A stretch of DNA of 13,468 nt from VRUE01 sp035556755 (lineage in GTDB: Bacteria; Actinomycetota; Thermoleophilia; Solirubrobacterales; 70-9). The stretch is from contig DATMEP010000103.1 of NCBI GenBank assembly GCA_035556755.1, forward strand, positions 1 to 13,468, in the 5' to 3' direction. The translations under genes and the position numbers were made by a program. Positions 12,718 to 13,468 of the stretch are shown one piece after another. Each line of letters starts with the position of its first letter. Position 1 is the stretch's first letter. The notes under the pieces were generated by a model that was not told the DNA's origin, did no database searches, and saw only the letters and a program-made list of their open reading frames with translations.

Positions 12718-12750
12718 CGGGGAGCGGGACCGTCGCGGTGCCGCTCCCCG
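12718..12750 (+). terminator. Long perfect hairpin after the three-gene operon
   Basis: CGGGGAGCGG (12718-12727) pairs with CCGCTCCCCG (12741-12750); inside, past a G-G mismatch, ACCG pairs with CGGT around a TCG loop. It lies 39 bp after the last stop. There is no T-tract, so it may act as an actinobacterial-style hairpin terminator or RNA 3'-end stabiliser. Confidence 0.55.
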
Positions 12751-12769
12751 CCGAAAGAAGTGGGACAAA

Positions 12770-12895
12770 TCGCCACCTCATTCGACATAGGGGCAATGAG
12801 GCACGAAATCGGATCTCACGTCCAAGCGGCAGCAGTCGTCCTGCCCCGCCCCCAGCGAACACTTGTCGAAAAAGGGGGACCACTTTCGGGGTTCG
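12770..12895. repeat. Composite structured repeat, copy 1
   Basis: Part A (12770-12801): CCTCATT (12776-12782) pairs with AATGAGG (12795-12801) around a loop starting CGACA. Part B (12874-12895): a 22-bp block containing GGACCACTTTCGGGG. B is flanked by GGGGG and CCCCCC, which can pair. Both parts recur at 12983-13062. It occupies the gene-free stretch 12679-13274, in which I see no convincing gene. Confidence 0.65.
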
Positions 12896-12982
12896 CCCCC
12901 CTGTAGAGCAGATGGATATTTGCTCCCCCCTCTCGCTCCGCCGCCCGCTTCCGGGTAGGCCGACCAATCTTTTTGCCGGATT

Positions 12983-13062
12983 TCGCCGCCTCGTTCGACA
13001 GAGAGGTATGAGGCTCGGAATTGAACCGCAGGTTAAGGAGGGGGGACCACTTTCGGGGTTCG
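12983..13062. repeat. Composite structured repeat, copy 2
   Basis: Part A (12983-13014): GCCTCGT (12988-12994) pairs with ATGAGGC (13008-13014), loop again TCGACA. Its first 18 bases match copy 1 with two mismatches. Part B (13041-13062) is identical to 12874-12895 over 22 bp. The gap from A to B is shorter than in copy 1 (58 versus 104 bp start to start). Confidence 0.65.
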
Positions 13063-13274
13063 TGACTCCGTTAAGCATGGAACCCGATTCACGACTGTTT
13101 CGCTTTCGCCTCGCGCTTCGACCGAGGCTGCGCCTGTTGCTTCTCCTTTCGCTTCGCGGCCCAGTAGGGCCGCAGGGCGGCTATCGCGCACCCAAGCGCC
13201 GTTTCCGGCCCTGGCGTTTTGCCGACATTCCTACGCCACTTCCAATTCAAAACACCTTCAAGGAGGTCTTCGTC

Positions 13275-13468
13275 ATGTTCTCTATCCATTTCGTCTCTGC
13301 GTCCCTTGCACTCGACGCCTGCGCTACCACCTCCGCGCTGGCTCGGCAACGCTTCTGCATCACCTCGGCGACCGGAATCGCCTTGGTGCCTGCAACACCA
13401 GAACCACAGACGATCATCACCGGCTCGGCGCTGGCTCCGCAGCACCTCGCCGTCAATCGACCGCTGCC
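13275..13468 (+). CDS. Possible gene start running off the window
   Basis: An ATG at 13275 is preceded by AAGGAGG with a spacing of about 8 nt, the best Shine-Dalgarno on the plus strand of this tract. The frame stays open to the window end (65 residues, MFSIHFVSASLALDACATTS at the start). The strand agrees with all other genes after tRNA-Cys. I do not recognise the protein, and overlapping minus-strand frames are also open, so the call rests mainly on the ribosome binding site. Confidence 0.3.
   Translation, partial: MFSIHFVSASLALDACATTSALARQRFCITSATGIALVPATPEPQTIITGSALAPQHLAVNRPL

Larger units (their letters stand above)
9576..13468. mobile_element. Probable second accessory element starting at tRNA-Cys (right end not in window)
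   Basis: Immediately after tRNA-Cys the content changes to a TA module, small HTH or winged-helix proteins, a frameshifted gene and repeat-rich noncoding DNA, all on the plus strand. The left boundary is placed provisionally at the anticodon loop of tRNA-Cys by analogy with the tRNA-Gly insertion. No second copy of the tRNA-Cys 3' end and no integrase is present up to the window end, so the assignment is inference. Confidence 0.42.

Noticed and set aside
12874..13062. End of an IS21-like insertion sequence
   Set aside because: The duplicated 22-bp block loosely recalls repeated ends of some insertion sequences, but no transposase gene, terminal inverted repeat pair or target duplication is visible.
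13089..13289. 66-codon minus-strand frame (starting MDREHDEDLLEG) and an overlapping one at 13247-13456
   Set aside because: They overlap each other and the better-supported plus-strand start at 13275; neither has a good ribosome binding site. Not excluded, only unsupported.
1..13468. CRISPR array
   Set aside because: No regularly spaced direct repeats with unique spacers; the only tandem units are the in-frame 33-bp repeats and the 11-bp pair.

Overview
The window is high-GC chromosomal DNA, probably from an actinobacterium. Three things suggest a deep-branching lineage such as the Thermoleophilia (Solirubrobacter/Gaiella relatives): many GTG starts, a FliA/WhiG-type sigma factor beside a Xer recombinase, and an EF-G-like GTPase with an unusual active site. 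The lineage is inferred from gene content and style, not from a marker gene.

Layout. 1-6166 is ordinary core chromosome: a XerC/XerD-type tyrosine recombinase, a FliA/WhiG sigma factor, an EF-G-like GTPase, a run of three genes (CxxC zinc-site protein, RNase HI-like nuclease, VOC metalloenzyme), and on the minus strand a secreted trypsin-like protease. At 6297 lies tRNA-Gly(GCC). Its 3' half, from the anticodon loop to one base past the discriminator (43 bp), is repeated perfectly at 8301-8343. The 1,972 bp between the two copies is therefore a tRNA-targeted insertion. It carries a small membrane protein and a VapBC-type toxin-antitoxin pair, and no integrase. Each end carries a related inverted repeat plus copies of GCATATC.

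8344-9530 returns to host-like genes: a secreted cupin and a DedA-family membrane protein. tRNA-Cys(GCA) at 9547-9617 marks the next boundary. From there to the window end the content looks accessory: a Doc-type toxin with a 47-aa upstream partner, a membrane/coiled-coil gene with 11-residue repeats that is broken by a -1 frameshift, a small HTH protein, then an overlapping three-gene set (unknown, winged helix, OmpR-type DNA-binding domain without a receiver) read from a leader with a strong hairpin. A 596-bp stretch after a long hairpin holds two copies of a composite repeat that can fold. This second accessory tract is probably another element in tRNA-Cys whose far end and integrase lie outside the window.

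Working together. The core genes are single transcription units or short operons. Several start codons sit about 0-6 nt downstream of a predicted transcription start, so leaderless initiation looks common. The two accessory tracts each keep a toxin-antitoxin module next to a tRNA, which fits addiction-type stabilisation of otherwise immobile DNA. Functional statements come from reading motifs by eye; no database search or folding program was run.
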